Assembly (NCBI GenBank): GCA_003342815.1
Contig: PTEX01000020.1
Location: 4,800,218 to 4,864,217 of the forward strand
Direction: 5' to 3'
Length of the DNA stretch: 64,000 bases
Source: Eudromia elegans
Lineage: Eukaryota; Chordata; Aves; Tinamiformes; Tinamidae
Positions within the stretch are counted from its first letter, which is position 1. Each line of letters starts with the position of its first letter. A program made the position numbers and the translations under genes. Positions 1-12,420 of the stretch are shown here, piece after piece. The notes beneath the pieces are model-generated. The model saw only the letters and a list, made by a program, of their open reading frames with translations, did not search any database and had not been told where the DNA came from.

Positions 1-1479
1 ATATTTAAGGTAACCAAAAAGCCTGACAGATCAGAAGGATATAAATTGGCTATGACTAAATATAAACTGGAAATTAAAAATGAGCTTCTGACATTTGAAG
101 AGTGAGGCTCTGGAACAACCTCCGATGAATGCAGACAGAATAAGAAGTCTAAATAGCTGATAATTGCTCTGAAGGATTAAATGTGACTACATGGTGTATG
201 ACTCAATGATTCATTAGGTTTCTTCAGCTGCTGTGCTCCTGATTTCTCTGTGAATTACATATACATGCTGGGGTAGCAACTCATAAACAATAAATCTTCC
301 AATGACATTGTGTTTTTCACCTTTTCAGGAGTTTAAGTAATAAAAGTCAATACTGTTGTGCTGGCCTGGAAGGAGCGACACATCAGCTAAGCATGAAGTT
401 TGAGCATGGATGTCATACCAACTGTCCTATATAAATTCTATTTCAAGTGTGATGCTTAATGCCACTCAAGAAAATTACCACTCAGGCAAATTTTCCCAAA
501 TCTTCATGTTGATCAGGTCTGGTCATAGTGCTAAGCAGTAGTTTTCCCTCGGCTTCTTGACCCTTTGAAACTGACATGGCTATTCTGAACTAATCCTGGG
601 AATGTTTAAGAAGAAAAGGAAAAAAAAGAACACTGTGTCTGTATTGATGACCTTGTGGCGCCATAAACTTTGGCTTCTTGATAAACTTTGCATAAGCATT
701 TCGTACTGCTTCTACACTGGAGAAAGAAGGACGATCCCAGCTTACTAGCATGGAGGAGGTTGCATGTAAGAGGTTTCAAATGCCATATGCCCGAAGTGTC
801 AAAGTTGACAGAAGCTGAGCAACTTCACTGCCGACTGCAACAGCATTATCCAGGCTGGAGACCTTGAATGTCAAACCAAGGCATTTGCAAGAATGAAAAT
901 TGTTCACAACTGTTCCTAAATAATAAGGAAACTTAATGACACATGTTAAAGTTGCTTAGCCACTTCTTCAAAGGTAGTCAAATAATATTTGTTTTATTTG
1001 TAGCTAAAATCTTCTTTGCAGGTAGATTTTATAAAACTTTGTTTTTTCTTTTTTTTTTAGTGAGTGTTGTATGTAATTTGGTTAAAATAAACAAATTTTA
1101 CTGTCAGTTACAGGAATGTGATTTCCATGGACCCAACTGGGATTTACTGCATTAAGTGTGTCCATAATTAGATCTTAACGTCTGTGCTTTTAAAGTCAGC
1201 TGAGACACCTAAAACACTGGTGGCTTTTTAAAAGAAGCTGCCTGGCAACAAAACTGTAGTTGTGCAGCCTCTGTGGAAGTAAAGCTACCTGGAGATGAAC
1301 AATAAAGAATAGAAATACAGGAATCATAATCAATCATCTAAAGGCAAAAATACTAAATATAGCCTTACACTAGCCAAATACAAGTTCTGACTAAGCACGT
1401 AGGACTTTGAGTTAGTTTACACACATGTTTAAAGAGCCTTTCCCTCCTTCTTCCAGGATACGGAACAAATCACAGATGG
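1..1479. other. AT-rich intergenic DNA, no gene recognised
   Basis: No open frame here resembles a known protein and no splice-consistent exon chain is visible. Bases about 20-230 read like the tail of a very old, badly eroded CR1-type LINE (a plus-strand run around 'tctggaacaacctcc'), but the match is too weak to call a copy. The rest is ordinary AT-rich sequence. Confidence 0.6.
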
Positions 1480-2516
1480 CAAGCATACCTTGGAGATACT
1501 GCGGATATAAATCACAATAAAGCAAATACTGCAATAAAGCAAGTCACACTTTTTTTGTTGTTGTTGTTTCTCAGTGCATACAATTGTTATGTTTGCACAG
1601 TACCAATATACTCATTTGATAGGAGAACTATCACAGAACTATCACAGAGAACTATCATGACGGAGTTCACGGAGAACTACCATGGCAGATCCGTCTTGCT
1701 GAGTTTATGTTACCATTTGCAAGTGTACAAACTTGGCTTCAATCCTCTTGAAACCTGCCCTTGGTTTTTCAACTTAGTTTATGTAATATTTTAAATCTTT
1801 TACTATTTCAACAATGTTCACAGCAGCTCTACCAGGAGCAGATTCCATCTTAAGCCACTTTTTTTGCTCATGCATAAGAAACAGCTCCTCGTCTGTTAAA
1901 AGTTTTATTGTGAAATTCAGTCACATCTTCAGGTTCCACTTCTAATTCTAGTGCTCTTGCTATTTCCACCACAACTGCAGTTACTTCCTCTGCCTCAAGA
2001 CTGAAGTCTCAAACCCCTCAAAGTCATCCTTGGGGGTTGGAATCAGCTTCTTTCAGACTCCTGTTAATGTTGATATTTGGACCTTCTCCCATGAATCACA
2101 AATATTCTTAATGGCATCTAGATGGTTAATCCTTTCTATAAGGTTTCCATTCTACTTTGCTCAGATCCATCAAAGGAATCGCTATTTATGACATATATAG
2201 TCTATTTTTAAAAAAAATACATATTTATTGATTGGGGCACGATTCATGGTGCTGCAAAACAACTATAATAGGGACATCAAAGATCACTAATTACAGAGCA
2301 CCATAACAGATATAATAATAATTAAGTATTTTGAAATACTGACAGAAATATCAAAATGATACACAGAGAAAGGAAGTGACCATATGCTGTTGGAAAAATA
2401 GTGCCTATAGACTTGCTCAACACAGGGCTGTCACAAACCTCCGATTTGTAAAAAAAAAAAACCAAAAACACCCCCAAACAAAAAAACCCAGTATTTGGAA
2501 AGCACAATAAAACAAC
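1480..2516 (-). mobile_element. Tigger1-like DNA transposon (pogo superfamily), internally deleted
   Basis: The left end (1480-1620) follows the Tigger1 terminal region as I remember it: the terminal inverted repeat, then the paired 'caataaagc' motifs and 'gcaagtcacac'. Bases 1725-2195 follow the 3' part of the transposase gene, read on the minus strand, almost without interruption. The sequence then jumps to the other end of the element: 2220-2516 matches the opposite terminal region, including 'catatgctgttggaaaaat' and the closing 'agcacaataaaac'. More than half of the roughly 2.4-kb element is therefore missing from the middle, leaving a non-autonomous remnant of about 1.04 kb. CpG positions are mostly decayed to CA or TG. 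No flanking TA duplication is clear because the ends have eroded. A short tandem repeat (about 1620-1690, 'agaactatcac' units) lies inside. Family assignment comes from remembered consensus, not a search. Confidence 0.82.
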
Positions 2517-5500
2517 TAAAAGAGATAAATCTCGACTGGAGCCATTTGCTCTCCCAGGCTGGCCTTGGTACCAGTACAGGTAAGATCTCCTTAAGACAGA
2601 TGGCTCTACCATTGTCAAACACATTCATTTTTTGTTCCTTCCTTGTCACTACGCGCTTGCGTGGCAGCCACTGGACTACGTCTGGCCTTGGTTCCCTTCA
2701 CCAGGCCTCATCGTAATGTCTTCCCAGTTTGAATCCTGGACCTGTCCCATCACCACAGATTTATGTGAAGATCTAACCTCTTTGCTTTGGGTTTGCCTTT
2801 GAATCTGGCCCTGGGTTTGCCCTCTTTGCCTCGTCTGGGTGCTGTGAAGGGCAAAGCCTCAGCTCTGCCGTCTGTGTCATCCCGCTTTGGTTCCTGGCTC
2901 CCTGTCCCTTAGGGAGCAGCTGATCCTTTTTATTCCATGACATTGTGCTTCCAAACCCATTTGCTCCTAGGCTTTTCAAAGACTTCCTTTCTTGGGTAGG
3001 AAGCAGATAAGAACAGTGGCTTTTTCTGCATACACCTTATGAACAGATAAAAAATGTAGCGGCACAGTCCAAATGCTATCATCCTACACAACTAGCTTTC
3101 TGGATGTGCTTGAATACATTATCTTACTTTCAAAAATGCAGTAAGTATCTTTTTTTTTTTTTCATAGCTAATGCCACTAATTTTAGCTAGGAAAAAGGAC
3201 AGCCTTTTATAAAAGTTACACCCCCTCATCCTAAAAAATATCTACTTGTTTCCTTGTATTGTCTGCAGAAATGGAGCTTTAAGTAAGTATTGCTCCCCAA
3301 AGACAATTTCAATTACACTGGAAATCTCACTAGATTTAGAAACTTTGACTGGAAGGCCATTAGGGAAATATCCAGAAATCCTAGTCTTCTCTTTCAAAGT
3401 ACTGAGAATTCTGTATAGCATTTCTAAGGACAATATGAATCCTGCACTTAGTCTAAAACAGAGGTTCAAGAGGACCATGACATGCAGGTGCAGAGTAGAA
3501 GTAAGTTGAGAAGAATATTGTATTATTTTTTCATCCAGTTCTACTTTAGCTTTCTCTGTTGATTGCTGTATGCAAAATAGATATGTTTGATGCTCTCATC
3601 TCATCTAAGCTTCATAAAAACTGGAGCACACAAATTTTACTGGTCTCTTTTCAGTGGTCAAATCTGACTGATAAACTTCTTATGTGATGCTCAAGATTGA
3701 GATATTTTGTGTAGACCATGCTCAGACTAATTTGCAATTGCCAAGGGATACAAGATAATAAATTATGGATCAGTATACAGCCTCAGAAGAATGTGCCTCA
3801 GCCTTTAGTTTCCCCCTAACAGCCTTATTAGAACTAATGTCTTATTTCTAACACTGAATCCACAACAAGGGCTCCTTTACTTGGGTAGATTCAACATTTC
3901 GTGTGAGTCAAAACAGTTGAGGACGAATATCTCTACTACAAGCAAAGAATTCTTCTTTTCTGCTTTCTGTCATGGGAATAGAATTTTTTTAATCAGTAGT
4001 TTTATGGGAATTTATATTTTCCTCTTAAATTCCTGGTCATGAAACCAGTGTGGCTGTCTTTTTTTATTTTTTGTTTAAAGCCTTCCTCTATCTGGCTTTG
4101 TTCACAATGTTTTTCCATTTTGTGAGATTTTTGTAAGCAACTTGTATAAATCACAAATTTTATTCCCTCCTCCCTTCTTTTTTCTTGACCATCTTTGCCT
4201 GCTAAGATGAGATTTAATATAAAAATTCCTCCTTTTGGATGCATTATTTTCCAATTATGAAATTGTCACTAATAAGATAAATAGCCATAAAATAATCACC
4301 TCAGAGAGCAACCTGCATTATCTAATATAATGACAATACTATGGATTATTAGAAAAAATATAGAGGTCTATATTTTACACAACTGGCACCAGTTTCTTCA
4401 GCAGTCCTGATCTCTGTACTCCTGAGCATTTTAGCACCTGGAACGGTGTGATATATGATAAAACTGCTTGCCTAGATTAGTCTTTAATATCTACTTAGCA
4501 TTTGCTTTGGAGTTGTCATCTTCACACCAGAGTTTTTCTCATGTTTGGTCAATGAGGACTACATAGATACAATGGAGCCAAATGTTGATATTCAGGGTTC
4601 AGATAGATGAAATTTAGAATATCTTTTCCCTAGGATTTCCTTTGGAAAATTTACCTCTGAAGCCCATATACTACCAAGGGAAAGATCACTACTTCCATAG
4701 GAGCTCCCTGTCAAACAATACACATCATAAGCTCTTCAGGACGGAGGGAATGGATGACAATGCAATTGCATAGCTTTTATTTCTTCAAAAAACAAATGTG
4801 GCAGGAGGATCTTCTGGTGGGTCTTCTCAAAAGGCATGTTACCTTTCTTACCCTGCACACGTGACTTTGTGTCATATTTGTATCATATTATTTGCTTTGT
4901 GCACCTGCTCCTGAAGGAGCTGCCCTTTTGTTCATCCTTTCATTAGTGAGAAACAATGAGAAATTCCAAATGTTTCTCCTCTATCCTGTTGTACTGTAAG
5001 GAACGTCTTTACTAGCTGATGTTTGCCTGAGGTTCACTTACTAGCTTGAAGTTCCTTGCCTGGGCCAGAAGAGCAACAAAGGGAAATCTGCACTTGGTAG
5101 AGCTTCTCTCTTCTTGCAGGACTCCCGAGTGGAATGAGGGAATCTGAGCAAATTAGGGAACAAATCTCCCAGCCTGAACACCAAGACTTCTGGCAGGATC
5201 AGGAGGCCATCCTGTGAACCATGTCTGCTTCCTAAAGTTCAGGAGAACTTCACCTGAAAATCACATTGTAAGCCTTTTTTTTCCCTCCCTGGAGCCTAAT
5301 TGTATTTCTGCTAAATTAAAGTTAAAGCCAGTGACTCATATGGAGGCAATCTACACTCATCCACCACTTGACCCAGCCAAAATCCCTCTGGGGTTTGCAA
5401 GCTGAGGTATTCTAACCTCTGGCATCCCCCATCATCATCACTCAACAGTGCTTGTCAGCAAACTCTTCAATCTACATAGCTGATCCAATCTTTCTTAGAT

Positions 5501-8371
5501 GGTCTCTTCTCCTGTTATGCATATAACATTAAAACCTGTCTTTTTTTGCTTTGGTTTGGTTTCTCTTATTATAGCTAATGACTACTTTGGGTCTCTCACA
5601 CCTGTTCCTGCACTCAGGTTTTTAATGTCTAGTGCTGTTGTTCTGTGTTATTCCCTCCTAAGGGACTGCTCACAGCTGTAGACAAAAGAAAGTAAAACAC
5701 GAAAGAGGGGCACACCAGTTCAGAATGAATGTAATAGCTAACAATAAACTTATCAGTTCAGTGGTTTATATCTGCCAAAAGAAAATGGTCAATACAAGTA
5801 GAAGAAACTATCCTGCTCTCTCAGCATTTTCAATAATTAAAATCACATTAAGTGATGGAATTGTATGACTCAGGTGTCTGAGGTGGCCAAAATTTGGAGG
5901 TTTAGGTCATTTCCTTACATTAAGATCCTCCAAAATATGAAATTCTTCAAATTAAAAAAAAAAAAAAAAAGGAGGGGGGGAGTTTATTGAAATATCTATT
6001 AAAACACTAGACAGAACACAGATAAAAGGATTTATAAATGGTTCTTCCTCCATGCACTGTGGCCTCAAAGATGGGTTTACTGCTTATGTTTTGTGTTGTG
6101 AGCTTAATGCCTTTTTGCGATAGCACATTCTTCTCTCTTCCCTAGGAAGTCTTATGTTTTCACCTGAGAGGCAATTTTATTATAACACCTTTTCTGCCTG
6201 CCTTATGCTGCAGTCCCTGGAATCTGCTGTGCCTTCAGAAGGTGCAACTGCTCTCCAGTGCAGAAGCGGGAGAGACATAACACACAACCTGAAAATAATT
6301 TTTAGCTAGGAACTGATGCAGCACTGATTTAATTGTAGAATGTGCATTTAGCTTGTTCCTTTTAGTCTGGCTATGTAATTTAAAACAATAATTTGTTCTT
6401 TTTAAGGGGAAAGGTGGATGTTCATATTGGCACCTTAGCTATTTTAGTTGCTCTTTTGTGGGGAAATTACTAAGACCTTAAAGTTATCAGTCATGTCTTA
6501 TGTCAGAAAAAATAAATGAGCATTTACAAATGAAATTCCTGACACTATTGTCAAGGGTACCAATAGAGAACCCCTCCTCTCCCTTCTCCTCCCGTCTCCT
6601 CTAAAAAGAGAACATTACAGTTAGCTTCATGTGTTCAAACATGGTATATACCCCAGAAGTTGTCTTCTGGATGCCTATAAATCAACAGACAGAAAAAAAT
6701 ATGGTGTGTGATTCATCCCACCCTCTTTCTTACATCTCTAAAATAGGTCAGTTGAAGAACACTCTGCAATGAGCCTCTCCTCTCAGATCAGCATCAAAGG
6801 AGCCTTGCTAACATATTCTGCACGTGGATGACTGCTACTCTGAGTAGCCACAGTATTTAAGGATATTAGGAAGCTATAAAATACAGATACATGGGAATTG
6901 GCAGGGAAAAAAAAGCATTATTTTTCCTTGTTAAGAAAAATATAAGCACTAGTTTCTTATTGCTTATAAAATTGTTCTTCAGAAGATACTTTGCTTCTTT
7001 GTTTCTCTCTCTCTCTTTTTTTTAATGCTATACATAATTACCTAAAAAGAAAAGTAAAAAATGAGATGTGATCATCTGATATAAATCCTGCCGCTTTCCA
7101 GGAATCTGATTGTGAACATGGCTTCATTAAATTTTCTGCCTTCCCTAGGATGTCCTGTGCCTGGCCTTAATGTCCTATTGCCAACTAACTGGCATTTCCC
7201 CATAAGCTTTGTCAGTCACACTTCAGCTTTTGAACCCCAACTCTTATACACTTCACATTGACAAAAGTCTTGCACTACTTATCCATGATACAGAATTTCT
7301 TTCCCTAACGTGCGCATAAAAGAGAAAAAAGAAGAAAAGAGAGAGAGGCTTTGGTTTTTTGAAATGTGACAGCAAATCTCTACCTGATCTAGGCTTCACA
7401 GCAGAGCTCTCAGTGATCAGTTTAACTCCAAGATAATGTTACCTTGGTACCATCACATCTCTATTGGTATTTTTAGTACATTTTATGTCAGCAATAGTTA
7501 TTCACAACTCCTTTTTTACTGAACTTCTAAATTGCTCTTCATATGATTCTTTCCTTTCCAATGTACAGCATTGTCAAGTACAGCATTGTAGAGAACGAAA
7601 TAGTGCATGAAAGAGATATGGTACTTAAAAAGTATTAATTAGCAGCTATGAAGTCAAATCTATTTTTCCAAGGAGAAATTCAGTATTTTAAGCATTTTCT
7701 TGGAAGAAAATTACTGGAAAATTGTCAGAGCAGCTGGTAGCACTAGACTTATTTTGTTGCCTCCATCTGTGCAATATATGTAAAACATTAGTTTGCAAAG
7801 ATGGATGAAACCTGCATGATCTCATAGCATTTACTTCCAGAAAGGAGTCTGTGAAAAACTGTAAAAGTATGATTTGTTTCCCTATTTAAGAAAGAATTTT
7901 CTCATAATCATTACCAAGGAGACACACAGCATCACTTGATGAACAAACTCATGCTAAATGCATTTTTACTTAGTGATTTCTTGGAAAAAAAAATACTGAG
8001 CACATAGGTAACAAGTTCAGTTGTTTTGCTATAGGAGAAATGTAGTAACTATTTTATTTGCCAGAGATTTCTTTTGACTATTTTTAGCATTCTTGCCATT
8101 TAGAACCAAACATATTCATTTGAAAATGCAAATGTTTTCTTTTCCAAAGTGTTTCAAAAGTAAATCATTTCTGACAGAAACATTATACATAGAGATGAAA
8201 CTACATTGGCAACTGCTAATTCACAAGTTTCCCTTGATTTTCATTCTTTTTTAATGCAACAACCTGCTTCCAAAACATTAATGTTCAACTGTCCAAACAA
8301 ATAACTGATTTTTTACTTACAAGAGTTTGCATTAGAAGGCAGGAAAACTTTTAAGTGCAGAAATGCAGGTA
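2517..8371. other. Intergenic DNA, no gene recognised
   Basis: Nearly 6 kb of mostly AT-rich sequence with only short chance open frames. About 2520-2990 is less AT-rich than its surroundings, directly abuts the Tigger-like remnant and could be another old repeat, but I cannot name it. A poly(A) run followed by poly(G) sits at 5953-5980. No exon chain, RNA gene or young repeat is visible. Confidence 0.55.
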
Positions 8372-8377
8372 GTTCCA

Positions 8378-8869
8378 TGTGGTAATACTGTTGGAAGAAT
8401 ATGGATTTGTGGCCTATCAAAACTCACTCTGCTCTTAGCATAAGTGCAGGCTGTCTTGACNTGACTGCAGGCCNTGNNGATTCCGCTGTGCTACAAGGCC
8501 TCTGAGAACAAAGAGATAACGACCCTGAGAACGGAGCAGCCAGGACCTGGGAACGCTGAGGCTGCAAGGACACCCAGAGCAGAGAAGGAAAAAATAAGAA
8601 CTGTGTTGCCAGCGGAGGAGTGGGAACCAACTTCAACTGTGGGACAGAGAAAGCTCAACAAGATAAGAGCCAGAGCACCTGCAGTTTGATGAGAAAGACG
8701 TGTACCTTAGCNAATCTGATGAGAGANANGTGTGCTTTTAGCCAATCATTATGTTAGTGCGCGTGTGGCCTGTAAAAGTATATAAACCGCTGCGCCTTNT
8801 AATAAAGNGGAGAATGACCATACTCACATTGAGATTCCGTCATTTATCCCGGCACCTCTCACTCCAACA
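8378..8869 (+). mobile_element. Solo LTR of an endogenous retrovirus with target-site duplication
   Basis: A 492-bp block beginning TGT and ending ACA is bracketed by the 6-bp direct repeat GTTCCA (8372-8377 and 8870-8875; the following TG also matches). Inside, in the plus direction, are a TATA-type box (8779-8786) and an AATAAA polyadenylation signal (8801-8806), in the order expected for U3 and R of an LTR. No internal retroviral sequence lies on either side, so this is a solo LTR left by recombination between the two LTRs of a former provirus. A 6-bp duplication suits a class II (alpha/beta-like) avian retrovirus. An alternative left end at 8389 would give a longer terminal inverted repeat (TGTTGG/CCAACA) but no duplication. 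Eight isolated ambiguous bases fall inside the block. Confidence 0.8.
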
Positions 8870-8875
8870 GTTCCA

Positions 8876-11199
8876 TGTTGTGGAACTGCCTCTGATGACA
8901 TATGAAAACAGCCATTTGAAAAACTCACTAAATGTACTCTTTGCATGAGTACAATTACAATATTTAAGCAGGGGAGGAAGGAGGCAGAAAAGCAATACAC
9001 CTATAGTCTTGCAAAAGCTGCAGCTTGCAGATTCCTTGGCTATGTAGTGAGGTTAAGTGGTGTATGTTTGTGAACCACTGAAAGAGAGTAGTCTCTAGGT
9101 CTTCTGCAGGTAAAAAGTCTGTGTTTCTGCCTGTGTGAAAATGTGATGTTCCCACCAGGAAGTCTGAAATAGCTGCAAGGACCAGTTTTGCATACTAGTG
9201 TGGACAAATGTCTTTTAGTGGAGTCCCTGGCTCAAATATTAAAATTAAGCATATTGATTTTGATTCTGATCTTCTGTTTTCATCTATCATGCAAGCGGCT
9301 GATTAAAATCATTACATACTTCCATATGAAAGAGTTTATGATCAAGTCTCAAACTTCAAATTTATCTGCTAATTATTACTTACATATGTCACATTTATAG
9401 AAGATAAAATACAAACTCATACAGGTCCTTGAAATTATCATAAAGAGTGACAGGAAGACCTTGTTCTGTGAATGTCCTAGTAAAAGTAATGTCTAGTACA
9501 AACAGTACAGTGAGAATTTTAAAGTGTTCCATCTTACAGTTATTATGTCAGTAAATCTTTTTATTTTTAAGATTAAACTGCTTTTTGCATTCTGATCACT
9601 AATGTAGGGGCTGTTCTGGACTGGAAAAGAAGTGAAAAACATTTAGCTGAAAATTAGGAGGAAAGATTCTTTGGGTAAACACCACAAAAAGAAATCCCAT
9701 TATTCCTTAGTTTGAAGGAGAAGGGAAGAGTCAAGGCACCTGGTGAAGAAAGCAACATTGTTGTTCACATTCCAAAGACTTCATATTTACCTAGTGACAG
9801 TTCCATATAAAAAGCATAAACTAAATCCCTGGTTGTTTATAAGGATCTTTGTAAGAGATTCAATGGTTCACTGCAACAAAAAGCCCCATCCTGAGCCCTA
9901 CCCATCTGTGACCAATTCTTATTATGCTATTGCTAATCACGGAGGCAAGGCGGGGGGCTTTCTTGAAAAGTGGAAATTGTCATCTTGTGAATTTCTCTCT
10001 CTCTATATATATACATATATATATAAAAATCTGGCGTGTCACAATTATCAGAAGAAGAGCAGCCACTGAAGTGACTACCACTCTCCTAAAACTTGCTCTT
10101 TCTATAGACAAAATTGTAAATGTTCTGCATAAGACCCTGCAAAAAAACCCTACTTGCCATCATTACTTTTAATGAAACTGAGGACAGGTTCATGAGCAAA
10201 ATTACTCCTGCCTATGGCTCAAAGAGGCAGATAAAACAAGAGCAATGGAGAGCCTGTAAAAGTTGAGTGTGAGGGAAATCTTAAATGACAGGGCTATTCA
10301 AGGTCTCCTATATTGACAGGAAGGTGAAGTGCTCTCCCAGCATGGATGGCCAGCATGGCAGATATCTTTACAAAATACATTGTTATTCTCTAAAACTATA
10401 TTTTGGAATAGTTCTCCCTATCATTAAAAAAAAGCCTCATATATTGTTTTAGAATGTATTATGATGTTTAAGTCAACTTCATACCTTTTAGAGCATGCTT
10501 TTTTAGACCCCTGATTTTAGAGCTAGTGACAATACCATATACGTACAATCTGGGAGGCAGTCCAAAGCTAGGCATAATGGATTAAGCATCCAAAAATGTG
10601 ATTGTTTTGAAGGCTTCATTGCAAGTTCTTCATCTTGTAAGATTTTTTTTTTTTTTTTTTTAGCTCAGAAATGTGCATTTCTAGGTGGCTACAGGTTTGT
10701 GGGGGGCGCTTTTCTTTCTTTTTTTTTTTTTTTTTTTTTTTGCTAGAGGAATTCTTATATAACTGGTGAAATAGAAAAGCTGACCTTGTCCTCTTGTTCT
10801 GGAAAATCGAGATGACAGCTAGAGATATTTTGAGCTCATAGTATACAGATTGAGAAAACATAACGTCATGATGAACACAGAAATTGCCGGGTGTTGCAAT
10901 TTCTAAAAGCAGGAGAGCAATAGAGTAATGAGTCCTTTTACTGCCATTGTAGCTGATAGTCCATCAGATTTTTTTTTTCCTAAAAAAAAGGAAAAACTCT
11001 TTGTGTATGATCAGTTATATTCTGATACTCTTGTGTAACAAGCTGGATAATATGTGTGTGCAAAGCTCAGCCCAACACAAAGTATAAAAAAAGAGCAGGC
11101 AAAAGGAGCTTTGAAGAGGGGTGCAAGGGTCGTGGTTTGTTGCGACCTCTCATTTTTGCAGGACCATGTACTGTGTGAACCAACCTTCACTCCGTGAGC
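8876..11199. other. Intergenic DNA with simple repeats, no gene recognised
   Basis: AT-rich sequence with a short (TA)n tract near 10004-10024 and two poly(T) runs (about 10644-10661 and 10718-10741), the latter possibly tails of lost retroposons. No coding pattern is seen. Confidence 0.55.
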
Positions 11200-11690
11200 T
11201 CATTTGCACTCAGTTTTGGGCCCCTCACTACAAGAAGGACACTGAGGCGCTGCAGCGTGTCCAAGGAGGGCAATGAGGCTGGAGAAGGGACTGGAGCACT
11301 GAGCTTGGGAGGGGCAGCTGAAGGAGCTGCAGTTATTGGGTCTGGAGGAGGCTCAGGGACTCCTTACCACTCTCTACACCCACCTGACAGGAGGCGGTAA
11401 TGAGGCTTCTCTAAAGTAACAGTACAATAGGACTAGAAGACAATAGGATAGGAGGAAATGGCCTCAAGTTGTGCCAGATTCAGATTAGACATTAGAAAAA
11501 TTTCTACGTGGAAAGAGTGGTGAAGCATTGGAAGAGGTGGTGGAGTCACCATCCCTGGTAGTGCTCAAGTGACTCAAGCTCAAGTGTAGATGAGACGCTC
11601 AAGGACATGGGTTAGCAGGCAGGGTGGTTATGGGCTTACGGCTAGACTCCACGGTCCTGAAGGTCTTTTCCAGCCCTAACGATTCTGTGA
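11200..11690 (+). mobile_element. CR1 LINE, 3' part, diverged
   Basis: The sequence follows the 3' end of CR1 open frame 2 and its short 3' UTR, from 'cagttttgggcccctcac' near the left edge to the characteristic CR1 terminus 'gattctgtga' at 11681-11690. It is 5' truncated, as most CR1 copies are, and the reading frame is broken. It ends about 100 bp before the ICE1 CpG island. Confidence 0.85.
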
Positions 11691-11779
11691 TCGGTAAAAG
11701 GCAAACAGAGGCACAATCCCGTTTCAACTGAGTAGCCTAAAAGGAAAACTCCCCAGTTAGTTACTTCATTATATCACTG

Positions 11780-12420
11780 ATCCGCCCCTCTATGCAGAGG
11801 CGCGGCAAGATGGCGCCCGCGGGCGGCGGTCCCGCGCGCCGGACTCCGCGTCCCGGCGTGCACCGCGCGGGCCGCCGCGAGAGAGGCGGGAGCGGCCACG
11901 GGGCGCCGGCCCTGGTGCCGCTATCGCTGCTCGCCGCGTTAGGACCGGAGCGGCGCCCATGGAAGTGCCCGCGCCGGGGCAAAATGCCGGGCACAGCGCG
12001 GGGCGGCAGGAGTAGAGGAGACCACTCCTTAACCCGCGGCGAGGCGGCGCTCGCAGAGCGCTTTGCTCACGGGCGGGGACAGCGGGCGCCGCGCGGCACC
12101 TTCCCAAGGCCGCTCGTCAGGCAGCGCGGCAGGCGCCGCGGGGCAGACGGGCGGGGTCCTGCCGGGGCTGGGCCTGGCGGGGAGGCGGCGGCCGGGCCGG
12201 GGCGCCGCGGCGACGATGATGCCGGGGGAGACGGCGCTGCCGGCGGGGACGGCCGCGGCCTGCGCCAACTGCGGCCTCCTGCAGCAGGTAGCGGCGGGGC
12301 GGGCGCGGCGCGGGGGCAGCGGGGCCGCGGCGGGGCGGGGCGGCGCTCAGAAACATCGAGTCATGAGAGTACAGCCTAGGGTAGGGGCAAAGCCCTGCAA
12401 GGACGGACTGATGGGGCCCG
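11780..12420 (+). promoter_or_regulatory. CpG-island promoter of ICE1
   Basis: An abrupt change from AT-rich flanks to very GC- and CpG-rich sequence covers the first coding exon and about 430 bp upstream. No TATA box lies at a suitable distance before the start codon; GC boxes such as 'ccgcccc' (near 11781) are present. This fits a broadly active TATA-less housekeeping promoter. The transcription start cannot be fixed from sequence alone. Overlapping long open frames on both strands here reflect GC richness rather than genes. Confidence 0.85.
12216..12287 (+). CDS. ICE1 coding exon 1
   Basis: Codes for 24 residues, MMPGETALPAG through GLLQQ, and ends in phase 0 at CAG followed by the donor GTAGCG. 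Two adjacent ATG codons (12216 and 12219) occur; the first is chosen because mammalian ICE1 also begins MMPGET. The exon lies inside the CpG island. Confidence 0.93.

Noticed and set aside
2322-2979. Minus-strand frames of 68-100 codons near the Tigger remnant
   Set aside because: The left ones translate the terminal region of the Tigger-like element, which is non-coding in that family; the right one has no recognisable family.
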